The notes under the pieces: generated by a model
What the model was told of the DNA's origin: nothing
Databases searched by the model: none
Seen by the model: the letters and a program-made list of their open reading frames with translations, nothing else
In this document: one piece after another, positions 1 through 14,124 of the stretch
Numbering within the stretch: position 1 is the stretch's first letter
Layout of the letters: each line of letters opens with the position of its first letter
DNA from: Canna indica
Taxonomy: Eukaryota; Streptophyta; Magnoliopsida; Zingiberales; Cannaceae
Reading direction: 5' to 3'
Length of the DNA stretch: 64,000 bases
Assembly (NCBI GenBank): GCA_034359265.1
Contig: CP136890.1
Coordinates: 95,629,501-95,693,500, forward strand
Translations under genes and position numbers: made by a program

Positions 1-125
1 CGAAATCGATTCCTTAATATTTATTCCGAATCATATCCGAATTTAATTCAGATATATTTAAAACTTATCCGACCGAATAAATTTCAATTGATTATGAGTC
101 TACTCAGTACCCATGAATACTCTTA
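1..125. mobile_element. hAT-like non-autonomous element, right part only
   Basis: The sequence has repeated CGAAT/CCGAAT motifs, then a stretch ending in TACTCAGTACCCATGAATAC and CTCTTA. It closely resembles the right end of the element at 32291-32749, which ends with TACTCGGTACCCATGCACAC. The left end lies outside the window, so neither the target duplication nor the full length can be judged. The class assignment rests on similarity to that second copy. Confidence 0.5.
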
Positions 126-3100
126 GAGATCCGTTCAAAGTCCCATCAATACAAGGAGCCAAAAGTAAGATAAAAACAAGGGATGGTCTCAATTATAGAG
201 GGGAGGAGGTATATATATATATATATATTGACATAGAGAGGGGGTTATATATATATATATATATATTTTGACATAGAGTTGGTTGAGCTTGAACCCTAAA
301 CATAAAAGAGGGTCATTGCCGGGCTCGAGTTGTCTTTTGACTCGCCCATTCATGTGGTACTCCACCAAGTACATTAGCACAAAGACAGTTAACTCGGGAC
401 ACTACACCAATCATGTGCCACATGAAAATTTACATATGCACACACCTCAAGGATCAAGCCTGGACAAGGCATCTTCCACTTGCTAGCTATCCAGGGCAAG
501 AAATCACTGCAAAGTACAACTCATTTTCAGAAATAATTTTAAGGAGATTTATTAATAGGAATAATTAATAAACCAAACTTGAAAACGATTTAGTTTGATT
601 TGACTTACCAAAAATCTGGACAGCCCTGCACAGTATGGTAATCAGAAGGTTTCTATTTGATTCTCCAAGCAAATAGAATAAGTATATTATTGGAGGAGCA
701 AGCATGGCATGCTGGCATCCTATTATTCCCTCTAGAGAGTCTACTTGCATATAGTGGCAGATCTAATTGTTCTCCACAAATTTACCCACAACTGGGCAGA
801 AGGTGACCTGTCTTGAGCATGTTTTTTTTTTCTAAAAAAAAAATTGTTCTCCACAAAAAGTGAAATGATGATTATTTCATCTCAAGCTCGATCTCACTTC
901 CATCCACATGCTTTAATGAAAGGGGGTGTTATGAATGAACAGAATCAGGAATCAGGAATAAGGAACAGTGTGCACTGTTATTAATTATCCTCCTGTTGTT
1001 GAGACATACATCATGCCTTGGGAACTCTGCCCTGCCTACATAGGAAGAGTGGTTTGGCAACCTAGGTTTCCCTATAAGGTCATGTTTTGGGAATAACAAA
1101 ACAATGCTTTGGTAGAGTTTGTAAGGCGGCTAGTGATGCTACGAATAAACCACAACCGCATGCATGAACAGTGGATCAGCGTGAGGGGATGATCTCTCCT
1201 TAGATATGCTCCTTGACTTTGGCAACCGCAAGATATTCTTACTCCTTGAACCTGAACAAAAGCCCAGTCAAGTTCATTTTACCAACTCACTCTTCTTTCA
1301 TGAATTAAAGCAGAACTGAGAAAAAACACCTGTAGGCAACATTTACTCAATATGCTAAACTGAGAGGTAAAGTTACAATTTATTACCCCTACAGTTGAGT
1401 TGAGTTTCACCACTTTATCCACGTAAGGTTTTCTGTATTACTTTGTCCACCTGTGTGTATGATTAACAAAATCAACACTTTACTTTTCTCACCAAACAGA
1501 CAAAATTACGAAAAAAATTTGACAAGGCAATAAGTAAAATAGTAATGAAATCGGCCGTATGCTAACTAACTTCAGCAAACAGGAGTAGACACAAAAGAAT
1601 TCACATATGATAATTGACTTAGTTACATGTGGATAAACTGTAATTTGCGCAAAATTAAAATTTCTTATAGGAAAGAAGCACATACAAGCGAAGACATCAA
1701 TATTTTTTACTACAAAATGTATAGTTGCTAAGCTCAAGGATCGCATTGCACCTTATCTTTCTGCAGAAAAGTTACAAAGAAAACCCTACAACCAAAATGT
1801 AATAAAAGTGAAGAAGGTACAACAATTACTAAAAGAAATACCAACTTGCTTATATCATTGCATCTTACCAATCTAGCTCATGGTGTGCATTAGCAAAACG
1901 ATATAGTTTAGACAAATGCTGCCCAGTGTTCACTTTATATAAGTTAGACCAGAAAAAGTCTCCAACCTTTTTCTGCTCTGAGTATAATTAAAATGCAAAG
2001 CCAAAAAAAGCAGGGGAAGAGAGCCATGTGTCCTGCTTTAGCTCACTCGAGAGCTCCCTATCAACACTAGAAACGTGTCCAGTTCTAACCATGCCTTTAT
2101 ACTCATTCCCACACCCCCATATAATAATAAATGCAACAAGCACCCTAGAAGAAGGTGCCTTTGGGGGTCAGGAGGCCTGATGTTATTGTGGCTAAAGGGA
2201 TGGAATGTGGGTGGGAATAAGGTTTGGCATTGGCTGAAAAGGGTATCTTTTTCTCCTTTCCCGTGTATCTTGAAGAACAAAAAGAGATTTGGATAGGAAT
2301 AACTAGTGTAGCTGCTGCTTTTAAGAGGGATTGGGACAATGAAAAGAATGGAACAAAGGGAAGCACAAACAATGTGCACAGCTGGATGCTGAGCAGTTTA
2401 AGAAATAAAGCATGAAGTTGGGATTTCTTTCAGTGATTAGACTTGGCTGAGATAACTATAGTACCATGGCAAGAATCTGATGGATGTGCATCAACTCATG
2501 GCAACTCATGGCTTGAGGATAAAGGAGGAGGTGAAGCACGTTTCTGGTGTTGATTTGCAATTGGCCAGTGACTAAGATCCAGTTATGTGTAACTTTAGAC
2601 AACTGAACAGAATTGGAAAGCAAGAACAAGGCAAGTGATTTAGAAAGATAGGATATGTGAACGGTGACAAGGTGGACCTACAAAAAAAAAAGATCTCAGT
2701 CATTAGGTTCTTCTTGCTTGTAATATTTAAGATCACTGTGTGAATCTAGTACCTCGATGTTGCTCATAAAGTAGGAAAGTATAGCAGTATTGGACCTACA
2801 TAACCTAATATGTAAACATCTATATGACAACTGTCTAAGCACAGCTACAGTTTTTGTAGTTATCATACATATTATGAATTAGCATAATGATCAATGTGTG
2901 AGTTCTAGCATATAAAGGTTTTGCATCCAACAAAATATGTTCAAAATGTGTTTATTCTTCTTCTAATGTTTTGTTGTAGAAATCGGATTCAAGAATTCAA
3001 TCATTTGCAGAAATTATCAAACTGACAATAATACTATGAAGCAAGTAACAAGCTAAAGAGAAATTTAAAGCAAGAACAATAAAATTTCGTTCACAAGAAA

Positions 3101-3933
3101 ATGACAATATGCATCTCCAATACTATCTACTTTGACAAAAAAATTTAACAGCCTAAAGATTGTCTTCCTGTATTACCTCGAAATCACTGACAAATATCTA
3201 TAGCATAAAGTGTAGTCACTTTCTTCTTGCTGGTGCATAACTACATGAACAACTTCTCTGAATTATTACTACCATTGCTAGAGTTTTCTTGTATAGCATT
3301 GGTGAATTATCAGGGAAAATATGTCTCCTCTTCCATTCTAATAATTGCTTGAGTCATTCAGGAATAGGAGGAACATGAAAGCAACCACCACTGATTTGTT
3401 TAACGACAAACATCATTTTGAATCACAAAGCGGATCCTCCAGACTCTGTCTTCCAATTAAGTGCAGAGCTACAGATTATTTAACAGAGAAACTAATTGAT
3501 ATCCCAATGGTTTCAGGTGCATGCTAATTTTAATAAAATTTCCAGTGGTCATGATGGATTGTAAATAAGTAACGAAATTAAAGCAACACAAACAGTTCAA
3601 GCATAATATTTGATTGCTCGTATAAAATAACAAATTAAAAATAGATACAATTCTACTTCACATGGTGAACCAGTGTTCTTGAGAACCATATGAAGTTTGT
3701 AATCCATCAAAATCAGACTGATTATTAACAAATAAAAGAAAGTTGGATGACCCCTTCAGTGAAATATAGGAAACCTATGGATCAGCTGAAGCAAGTAACA
3801 TAAAGATATGCCACTCAATTTATTTATATTCATTTCCATGTAATGGGGAAACATAAACACTCCTTAAGTGAAGCTTAGAGAGACAGACACCAGAAAAGAT
3901 GTTTTCCTCAATGGGTATGGCATATGCAAAGTA
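126..3933. other. gene-free stretch upstream of the ubiquitin-RUB pseudogene
   Basis: I see no supportable gene here. Two (AT)n runs, at about 210-228 and 245-267, are each followed by TTGACATAGAG, so the unit looks duplicated. Open frames reach at most about 113 codons (2038-2379), overlap on both strands and resemble no family I know. The rest is AT-rich non-coding DNA. Confidence 0.5.
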
Positions 3934-5436
3934 CTATCGACCACCCTTTAGAGCAAGCACAAGGTGAACGACGGAACCACTCTCAATATTGTATTACTTG
4001 GCAGTCTTGTCATCAGCAAGCTGCTTCCCTGCGTAGAGAGCCTGCAAGGAAAAGACAATTAAAATGAAGTTCATCATAGACCTAGATATATTAGAATGCA
4101 ATCATCCAGACAGTTCAGCCAGTATGAGTTAAGAGTTTGCCAATAACAGCCAAGGATATGTGTCAGCCACTGACCAGGTCAATCAAACATGAACAAAAAT
4201 AATACCACAAATAAGAATACAGAAAACCTAACCAACATCTGAATGTCCATTAAGTGCGACTTGAAGAGAATGAGTAGCAACATTAATAGGTCAAAATCCA
4301 GAAAAAACACCTCTGCTGCACAGGTGGAAGCCCTTATTTCTCTTCAACCCTTTCCTCGATCCTATCGGTGTCTGTAGTAGGTTCAATGTCAATTTCAATA
4401 TCTTCTCCTGTTAATGTCTTCACCATTATCATAATTTGCCACCCCTAAGCCTTAGAACCAGATGAAGTGTAGACTCCTTTTAATGTTGTAATCTGCAAGT
4501 GTTCGACCATCTTCCAACTGCTTCCCAGCAAAAATCAGTCTCTGTTGATCTGGGGGGATGCCTTCCTTGTCCTGAACAATCACAAAGTAATTAGTTAAAA
4601 TATTTTGGTGAAAAGAGCAGTATAACTCCCACAACACTAACTTTGAACACATTGTACATCAAAAAAAAAAACAAGCACATAAGAAGCATACACCAAAATT
4701 TAAGCCAGATTAATCATGTTATAAGGTGAATTGTCCTGAAATTATGTAGTTTTGCAAACGGTGCCTGGGAACCACTACTTGGCGTACTCGCCGCAAGCAT
4801 CCAGCAAAACTGATTTTCCAAAAACATCTTCGCAGCTAAAAGCCTAAATGAAAACTCTTCATTCAGGTTCACAAGATGTTTTTTAAGATAATAATAACTC
4901 CAATAACCATGATATTGGAACTTGGATCTACTGTGACACCAAAAATAAATATAAATTTTTAGGATTCACAATAATGAAATTGAAAGTTTAATAATCCACA
5001 ATTGCAGTAGCATATAATTAGAAGCAAAATTCAAGTTAAAGAACCAACAAAAACTAGTACAACAGAAGTTACTGGCTACTGAAACACCAACTATTCCTCA
5101 TTTGAGCTAAAAAGATCAAATGATTGGCAGCCATACCAACCTATCAGGAAAATAGAATATGGAACAGTAAATGAAATTATGAAATGGAGTAGAAGAGGTA
5201 AAGGAGAACTACCACAAATATGGTAAAATAATGCTCCTTTTTTATTTCCTTAGAAAGATTCATCATATGGAATATCCAATATCCAGCTCGGCACTCAAAT
5301 CAGTCAAGTGTCACACAAGATTCACAACTCAACTAAACTAATGACCTTTGTTGAGTTCATTTCAACCTACAGAGAGAATAAAACTCATAGGGCCCAACCT
5401 ACAGAGTGTTCATAGGAGAGATTTTCTTGAACAAGC

Positions 5437-7220
5437 ATGGCTTGCAAAGGAGTCGGTGAAACGAGCGGCGTCGCCCAAGCGGTGACGACCATTCCGGAAG
5501 AACCGTTGGGGGAGGACCCAACACAAACTCAACAAGCTAGGACGGGAAGTCGCACCGTTCAACGGCTTGGAGACTTGGAAACGATGGTGGCCGCTCACGA
5601 CGTAGCCATAAACGTCCTTGAGAACGGCATGGGGCACACTCAGGAAGCACTTAGGAAACGATCAAGCAACTTCAGGAGGAGATTGCAGGACTAAGAGCTG
5701 CACTTTCATTCCTAACCCGAGAAGTTCACTCGGGCGGTGGCAACTCCCGGCAACGCGAGACGCCACAACACCATCTTAAAGCACCTGAACCAAAGCCTTA
5801 CAATGGGGCTCGAGATGCAAAAGCGGTGGAGAACTTCCTCTTCAACTTGAAGTAGTACTTCAAGGTCATGAGGACGACTGACAACGATATGAAAGTGTTC
5901 GTTGCATCCATGTATCTGTCTGAGGATGCAAAACTCTAGTGGCTAACCAAATATGACGAAATTCAGAAGGGTCATGCAAAGATCGACACTTGGGACGATC
6001 TCAAGCGAGAACTAAAAGCTCAATTTTTCCCCAAGAATGTGGAATTCATCGCCCGACGGAAGTTACGACAACTCCGTCACAACAATTCAATTCGGGAGTA
6101 CTTGAAGGAGTTCTCAACCATTATGCTGGATGTGCCGGACATGGCCGAGACCGATCAATTATTCACCTTCCTTGAAGGACTAAAGCCATGGGCGCAACAA
6201 GAACTCGCAAGGAGGAATGTCAAGTCCTTGTCGGAAGCGAAGATCGCCGCAGAGCGACTCACTGACTATAGCTCTGAAGAAAACACGATAAAGGCGGCAC
6301 CCTACAGGCCAAGATTCCCGAAGTCCGACAACTGCAAGGGCAAAAACACCGCAGGCGATACGAGATGGAGGGATCACCCGCAAAGAGAACACCCTCCAAA
6401 GGGGCCTCCTCAAAGGGATTACCCTCCGAGGGGGAACCAACAAAGACCCGCGCCTATTTGCTTCTTGTGCAGAGGACCCCACATGGTCCGAGAATGTCCT
6501 CAACAGCAAGCATTGAACACTATTATAGCAAAGTCTGTGGCGGAGAACATAGCCAACATCACCACCAAGAAGGAGAAGAACAAGTCTCCAGCAGTCCCCG
6601 ACGCGAAGAACTATTCCAGCGAAGACGAAGACACTGGAAGGCCCAACCTGGGAGCAATGCGTCTCCTCAATGCTCTCAAGACTCAAGTGGAGGAGCAAGG
6701 TCCAAAGAAGGGACCCCCCAAGGCGACACACGAGCTGATGTTCATTGACATCGAGCTCAATGGCAAGAATACCCGAGCGATGGTCGACTTGGGAGCAACT
6801 CATAACTTCATCACCAAAGGAGAAGCAAAGTGACTAGGGCTCAAGCTAGAAAAAAGCTCGAGTCATGTCAAGGCGGTGAACTCCGAGGCACAAGAAATCA
6901 ACGGCGTCGCACGGGACGTCCCGCTAAAGATTAGAGGATGGAATGGCCAAACCAACTTGATGGCAATACCTCTCGACGACTACCAAGTCATTTTGGGGAT
7001 GGAGTTCCTCAAGTCGGCGAAGGTGGTACTCATGCCCTTCCTCGACACTTTATGCTTGATGGGGGAGAACAATCCCAGCATTGTTCCAACGGTGCGTTCG
7101 ACACCGGGAAGCAGAGACAAACTCCTCTCCGCCATACAAGTGAAGAAAGGAGTTCGACGAGGCAAACTCACAATGGTGGCTGCAATGAAGCTGGAAGGAT
7201 TACTCGATGGGGCAGAATGA
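5437..7220 (+). pseudogene. gag and protease region of the chromovirus-type element
   Basis: The reading frame starts at ATG 5437 (MACKGVGETSG). A Gag core follows, with RRKLRQLRHNNSIREYLKEF and LFTFLEGLKPWAQQELARR at about 6050-6220. Next comes a zinc knuckle of the CX2CX3HX4C form (CFLCRGPHMVREC, about 6460-6500) and an aspartic protease segment ending in MVDLGATHNFI at about 6780. The protease triplet reads Asp-Leu-Gly, where retroviral-type aspartic proteases have Asp-Ser/Thr-Gly. Stops lie at 5853-5855, 5937-5939, 6831-6833 and 7218-7220. It cannot yield a full polyprotein. Confidence 0.85.
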
Positions 7221-7262
7221 GAACCCGCAGCAGTCTCTAGAGTACTCAAAGAGTTCGAAGAC

Positions 7263-8711
7263 GTGATGCCACCTGAACTGCCAAAGACCTTACCACCAAA
7301 GAGAGGGGTGGATCACCGAATCGAGCTGGAGTTGGGGACTAAGCCCCCATACCGACCACCTTACCGAATGACGCCACTAGAATTAGCGAAACTGCGGAGA
7401 CAACTAAAGGAACTACTCGATGGAGGATTGATTCGCAGCTCCAAAGCTCCATTCGGAGCCCCTGTGCTATTCCAGAAGAAGAAGGACGGGAGTCTCCGCC
7501 TCTGCGTGGACTACCGGGCTTTTAACAAAGTGACTGTGAAGAACAGATACCCCATTCCGCTCATTATGGACTTGTTCGACCAACTTGGCCAAGCAAGATA
7601 CTTTTCCAATCTGGACCTGAGATCAGAATACTGGCAAGTGCGGATTGCCGAAGGGGATAAAGGAAAGACCACTTGCGTAACGCGCTATGTTGCCTACGAA
7701 TTCTTGGTGATGTCGTTTGGCCTCACGAATGCTCCATCCACGTTTAGCACCATGATGAATCAGCTGTTCCATGAACACTTAGACAAATTTGTTGTGGTGT
7801 ACTTAGACGATATTGTGGTCTACAGTCGGACCTTGGGGGAGCACATTCAACATTTGAAGATCGTCTTCAAGATCCTCCGGGAGAACACTTTGTTCGTGAA
7901 ACGGGAGAAGCGCTACTTCGCCCAAGAAGAGATCGACTTTCTGGGACACCGTGTTGGGGGCGGAAAAATCTGAATGGACAATGTGAAAGTCCGCGCCGTG
8001 GTGCAATGACAGCCACCCAACGAAGGTCACGGAGATGAGGTTATTCCTTGGCTTTGTGAATTACTACCTAAGGTTCATCGCCGGTTACTCAAGGCGAGCA
8101 GCCCTACTGACGGACTTACTCAAAAAGGAAAAGGCGTGGCACTGGTCCCAACCTTGCATGGAAGCATTTGAAGACCTGAAGCGGGCGGTGGTCGAGGAAC
8201 CAGTTAAACTCCCCGACTATGGGAAGCCCTTCGAAGTACACACCGACGCCTCAGACTATGCCATTGGAGGCGTCCTTATGCAGGAAGGGTATCCCGCCGC
8301 CTTCGAGAGTCGTAAGCTAAACGACACGAAGCGGCGATATCCTGGCCACGAAAAAGAAATGATGGCAATAGTGCACTGTCTCCGTGTTTGGAGGCACTAC
8401 TTGCTCACATCACGCTTTGTTGTGAAGACGAACAATATAGCGGCATAGCGCTGAGTTACTTTCAAACTCAAAAGAAGCTCTCGCCGAAGCAAGCTCGATG
8501 GCAGGATTTCTTAGCTGAGTTTGACATGACGTTGGAGTACAAGCCGGGACGTTCCAACGTGGTGGCAGACGCCCTGAGCCGCAAGATAAAATGGGTTGCA
8601 GCCGTTCAAGGAGAAATTGGGGGTAGCGCTAGTCAACTGCAATTCAACTTCCGTGGGAAGATAAGCATGGGCTTGCTCAAAGACCCCAGGCGGAGGCGTT
8701 GTTCAAGCTGA
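7263..8711 (+). pseudogene. reverse transcriptase and RNase H region of the chromovirus-type element
   Basis: Reverse transcriptase motifs are clear: LCVDYRAFNKVTVKNRYPIP, then YFSNLDLRSEYWQV, then the catalytic YLDD motif inside VVVYLDDIVVYS at about 7795-7825. Stops fall at 7971-7973 and 8007-8009. The RNase H part (8035-8711) has FEVHTDASDYAIGGVL and HEKEMMAIVHCLRVWRHYL, then KLSPKQARWQDFL. The frame shifts around 8435-8450, where an imperfect direct repeat (ATAGCGGC / ATAGCGCT) suggests a small duplication. It was functional in an ancestor and is dead now. Confidence 0.9.
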
Positions 8712-9761
8712 TCAAAGACGGGAAGACAAGGAAGTTTTGGGCCCAAGACAGACTCATCTTTACCAAAGGAAACTGGCTGTAGGTACCTAGGGCAGATGGC
8801 CTGCGCAGAGAATTGCTAAAGGAGTGCCACAATACTCTCTGGGCAGGGCACCCTGGGGTGCACTGAACAGTAGCCGGGCTACTGGAGAGGGCGTTCTATT
8901 GGCCGAAGATGGCGGACGACGTCGAAGAGTATGTGAAGACCTGTTTGATCTGCCAGTAAGACAAGATCGAGAGGCAGAAGCCTGCGGGTCTCCTCGAACC
9001 TTGCATGTTCCTGAGCGACCATGGGAAAGCATCTCCCTCAACTTCATAGCGAGTCTACCAAAAGTGGGGGAGTTCCGTTCCATCCTGGTGGTCGTGGATC
9101 GCTTCTCCAAATAAGCCACATTCATGGTAGCCCCCTCACACCGCACGGCAAGCGAAGCCGCAAAGCTCGTGATGGAAAACATCGTGAAACTTTGGGGCGT
9201 CCCAAGGAATGTCATCAGTGATCGAGGCCCACGGTTCCTTGGCAGATTCTAGACAGAGGTGTTCAAATTATTGGGGTCTCAACTATACTTCTCCACAAGC
9301 TTGCACCCTCAAACGGATGGGCAGACGGAGCGCATGAATGCACTCCTCGAACAATAGCTCAGGCACTTCGTAGCGGCGAACCAAAGGGACTGGACGAAAC
9401 TGCTAGACGTAGCCCAGTTCTCCTACAATCTGCAGAGGAGTTCGGCAACCAACAAGAGTCCCTTTGAGATTTTACTGGGAAGGCAACCAGACACACCCCA
9501 CTCACTGGTTCTTGGCTACACTGGAAGCAGTCCAGCTGCGTATCAAATGGCTAAGGAGTGGCAACAAAATCAAGAGATCACTCGTAGGGGTGAACATCAG
9601 TTCGGTTCGGTTAAAAACCGAACCGAAAATTCGGTTAACCGAACCGAACCAAAGGAAATTTTTTAACCGTTTACCGAACCGAAAAAATTCGGTTAATTCG
9701 GTTCGGTTAATTTGGTTCGGTTAACCGAAAAGATTATAAAAAAATATTTTTTTTTTCAATA

Positions 9762-9833
9762 CATGTGAGACTCGAACCCGAGCATTTGGCAACTACCGAA
9801 CTTTAATTTCTACCTCTCTAACCATCTTAGCAA
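9762..9833 (-). repeat. tRNA-like (SINE-type) block 1 in the hAT element
   Basis: On the minus strand an A-box-like stretch (GATGGTTAGAGAGG) is followed about 35 bases later by a B-box-like GGGTTCGAGTC. These are the internal promoter elements of RNA polymerase III tRNA-type genes. No cloverleaf-competent tRNA is evident, so a SINE-like relic is the best reading. Confidence 0.45.
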
Positions 9834-9910
9834 ACTTTATTATCAATTTATTTCTAACTAACACATATTATATATATAATCGAATGTAAAATAAATAATA
9901 TTACACAACA

Positions 9911-9968
9911 CTAGGATTCGAACGTGGGCGGGTGGAAAGCTTAACATCACACTTAACCACCAAGACAA
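9911..9968 (-). repeat. tRNA-like (SINE-type) block 2 in the hAT element
   Basis: On the minus strand GTCTTGGTGGTTAAGTGTG resembles an A box and CGTTCGAATCC a B box, in the same orientation as the block at 9762-9833. The two blocks differ in the sequence between the boxes, so they are old copies or independent captures. Confidence 0.42.
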
Positions 9969-9990
9969 ATACTAACATCTTATATAACTG

Positions 9991-10036
<46 letters not shown>

Positions 10037-10789
10037 TTTTATAAATATATATATATATTCGGTTAATTCGGTAAATTAACCGAACCGTCAGTTAATTTAC
10101 CGAACCGAACCGAAAACCGAAATCCAAAATTTCTTTAACCGAAAACCGAACCGAAATTTATTCGGTTCGGTTAAATCGGTTTCGGTTCGGTAGGTTTCGG
10201 TTCGGTTTCGGTAAATCGGGGAATTTTGCTCACCCCTAATCACTCGAGCCTACCTCGAATCAGCAGCACGCAAAATGAAGAAGTGGGCCGATGAAGGAAG
10301 GAAACATCAGGAATTCAAGGTCGGTGACCAAGTACTTATAAGACTCCACCCGACATCCCTCGCAATCTTTTGGTGCAAGATACACAAGGGCCTCGTACGC
10401 AAATACGACGGCCCCTTCCCCATCATCAAAAGGGTAGGGCCGGTAGCCTACCGACTCCAACTGCCAGAATGGTACAAAATACACCCTGTCTTCCATGTGA
10501 GCAACTTGAAGCCATACCATGCCGACCCGCACGATGACGAACGCAACATCCCAACACGCCCACCTGCCACAACCAAGGCGGTGCAACGTGAAGCGGAGGA
10601 GATCTTGGCGGACCGCAAAGTGAAACTTCCTAACGGCAACAAAGAGCGAGAGTACCTTGTCAAGTGGAAGGGACTCCCTACCTCCGGAGCTAGCTGGGAG
10701 AAGGAGAGCACCTTGCGACACGAAGAAGACGTCATCACCGCATTCAAGAAGGGGTCGACGAGGGCGTCAACTTCGTAAGTGGGGGAGAA

Positions 10790-11560
10790 TGTTAGGGACC
10801 CTCAGGTTTGTCAAGCCCTATACGTGTCATGACGGTCCCTAACGTGCATTGTAAATATCGCATCATATGCATCCATGTAAAACGTTCGCGCACCGCCCAC
10901 CGCTCTTGCCCACGACTAGGAAATGACCCTCATTTCCTAGCCGCAGCATGGCAGGTGGGGTGTGCGGATCATGTAATTATGCATTGTAAAAGCACTCGCG
11001 CACCGCCCACCGCTCTCGCGCGCAACTAGGTAACACCCCTCGTTTCCTAGCCGCAACATGGCCGGTGGGGGTGTGCGGCCATAGGAAATTTTGTCATGCT
11101 CCTCGTGCTTTTGGGAACCCCGTGGGTGGCACAAGGGGGTTAGGCTCCACACCTATATTGCCCCCGGACAAACATCTCTCTAGTTCATTCGCTCAAGCAT
11201 CTGTCCAAGCATTTGTAAGCATTTTTCATACAAACGGCCATTTGGCCCAAACGTTTTTGCATCCAAGCACACCGTGGCTCGAACACGGGCGATCCGGGAG
11301 CCCACGACTTTCGACATTGGCAAAGCGGTCTTTGCCCAAGGCTTATCCCTTGCGGGGGCAAGGGAGCCACACGGACATTTTCCGCCCAAAACAGCTAGTT
11401 CGTGACAGCACGGTATGGCCCCAACAACTCTTTTCCCAACAGCTCCAAACCCGATTTTGTGGGGTGGGGTGGGGTTATATAAACACTCCAAACTGGTAAG
11501 TTATGGTGTTTTATAGCTTTAAACTCTATTTTTGAAGTTCAAAACTATATTTTCACCATG
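10790..11560 (+). repeat. 3' LTR of the chromovirus-type element
   Basis: It begins TGTTAGGGACC immediately after the polypurine tract GTGGGGGAGAA, the expected arrangement for a 3' LTR. An imperfect tandem duplication lies inside, with units at about 10888-10968 and 10998-11079, both running from GCGCACCGCCCACCGCTC to a GTGTGCGG end. A TATA box (TTATATAAA) lies at about 11476-11484. No 5' partner exists in the window for comparison, so the right end near 11560 is an estimate. Confidence 0.65.

Positions 11561-14124
<2,564 letters not shown>

Larger units (their letters stand above)
9585..10238. mobile_element. hAT-superfamily non-autonomous element inside the retrotransposon
   Basis: The terminal inverted repeat is TAGGGGTGAACA on the left and TGCTCACCCCTA on the right. 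Both sides are flanked by ATCACTCG (9577-9584 and 10239-10246), an exact 8-bp target duplication as hAT elements make. The subterminal regions are packed with CGGTTCGGTTAA and TTAACCGAACC repeats on both sides. There is no transposase. The centre is AT-rich, with an (AT)n run at about 9995-10032 and two tRNA-like blocks. Confidence 0.92.
8780..10778 (+). pseudogene. integrase and chromodomain region of the chromovirus-type element, split by a hAT insertion
   Basis: The zinc-binding part of integrase is seen at about 8830-8960 (EYVKTCLICQ). The catalytic core follows, with SILVVVDRFSK, VPRNVISDRGPRFLGRF and SLHPQTDGQTERMNALLEQ (about 9080-9350). Stops at about 8869, 8957, 9112, 9250 and 9355 break it. 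After the core the frame is interrupted at 9585 by a 654-bp hAT element and resumes at 10247. The C-terminal part has KVGDQVLIRLHPTS and then a chromodomain, EREYLVKWKGLPTSGASWEK (about 10645-10705), ending at the stop 10776-10778. Chromodomains of this type are thought to guide integration into heterochromatin. Confidence 0.9.
5428..11560 (+). mobile_element. Ty3/gypsy chromovirus-type LTR retrotransposon, 5'-truncated and defective
   Basis: Gag, protease, reverse transcriptase, RNase H, integrase and a C-terminal chromodomain occur in that order on the plus strand. They are followed by a purine tract (10779-10789) and an LTR starting TGTTAGGGACC at 10790. The order pol then chromodomain marks a chromovirus, probably Tekay/Del-like. 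No 5' LTR or tRNA primer-binding site precedes the gag start at 5437, so the left end is truncated. At least ten in-frame stops and one frameshift break the coding region, and a hAT element splits the region after the integrase core. The right boundary is uncertain: the TATA box is at about 11476 and TTTCACCA ends near 11560. The element sits in intron 1 of the ubiquitin-RUB pseudogene, in the opposite orientation. Confidence 0.88.

Noticed and set aside
209..268. AT-rich runs as a possible promoter
   Set aside because: Simple dinucleotide repeats with no gene following on either strand.
2100..2300. Possible miRNA precursor with pyrimidine-rich CCCACCC stretches
   Set aside because: The segment does not pair into a convincing stem and matches no miRNA I know.
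6180..6803. 207-codon minus-strand frame in the gag region
   Set aside because: It is antisense to a clear Gag zinc-knuckle region and matches nothing.
9762..9833. A true tRNA gene
   Set aside because: Box-like motifs are present, but I cannot form an acceptor stem and anticodon arm, and it lies inside a transposable element.
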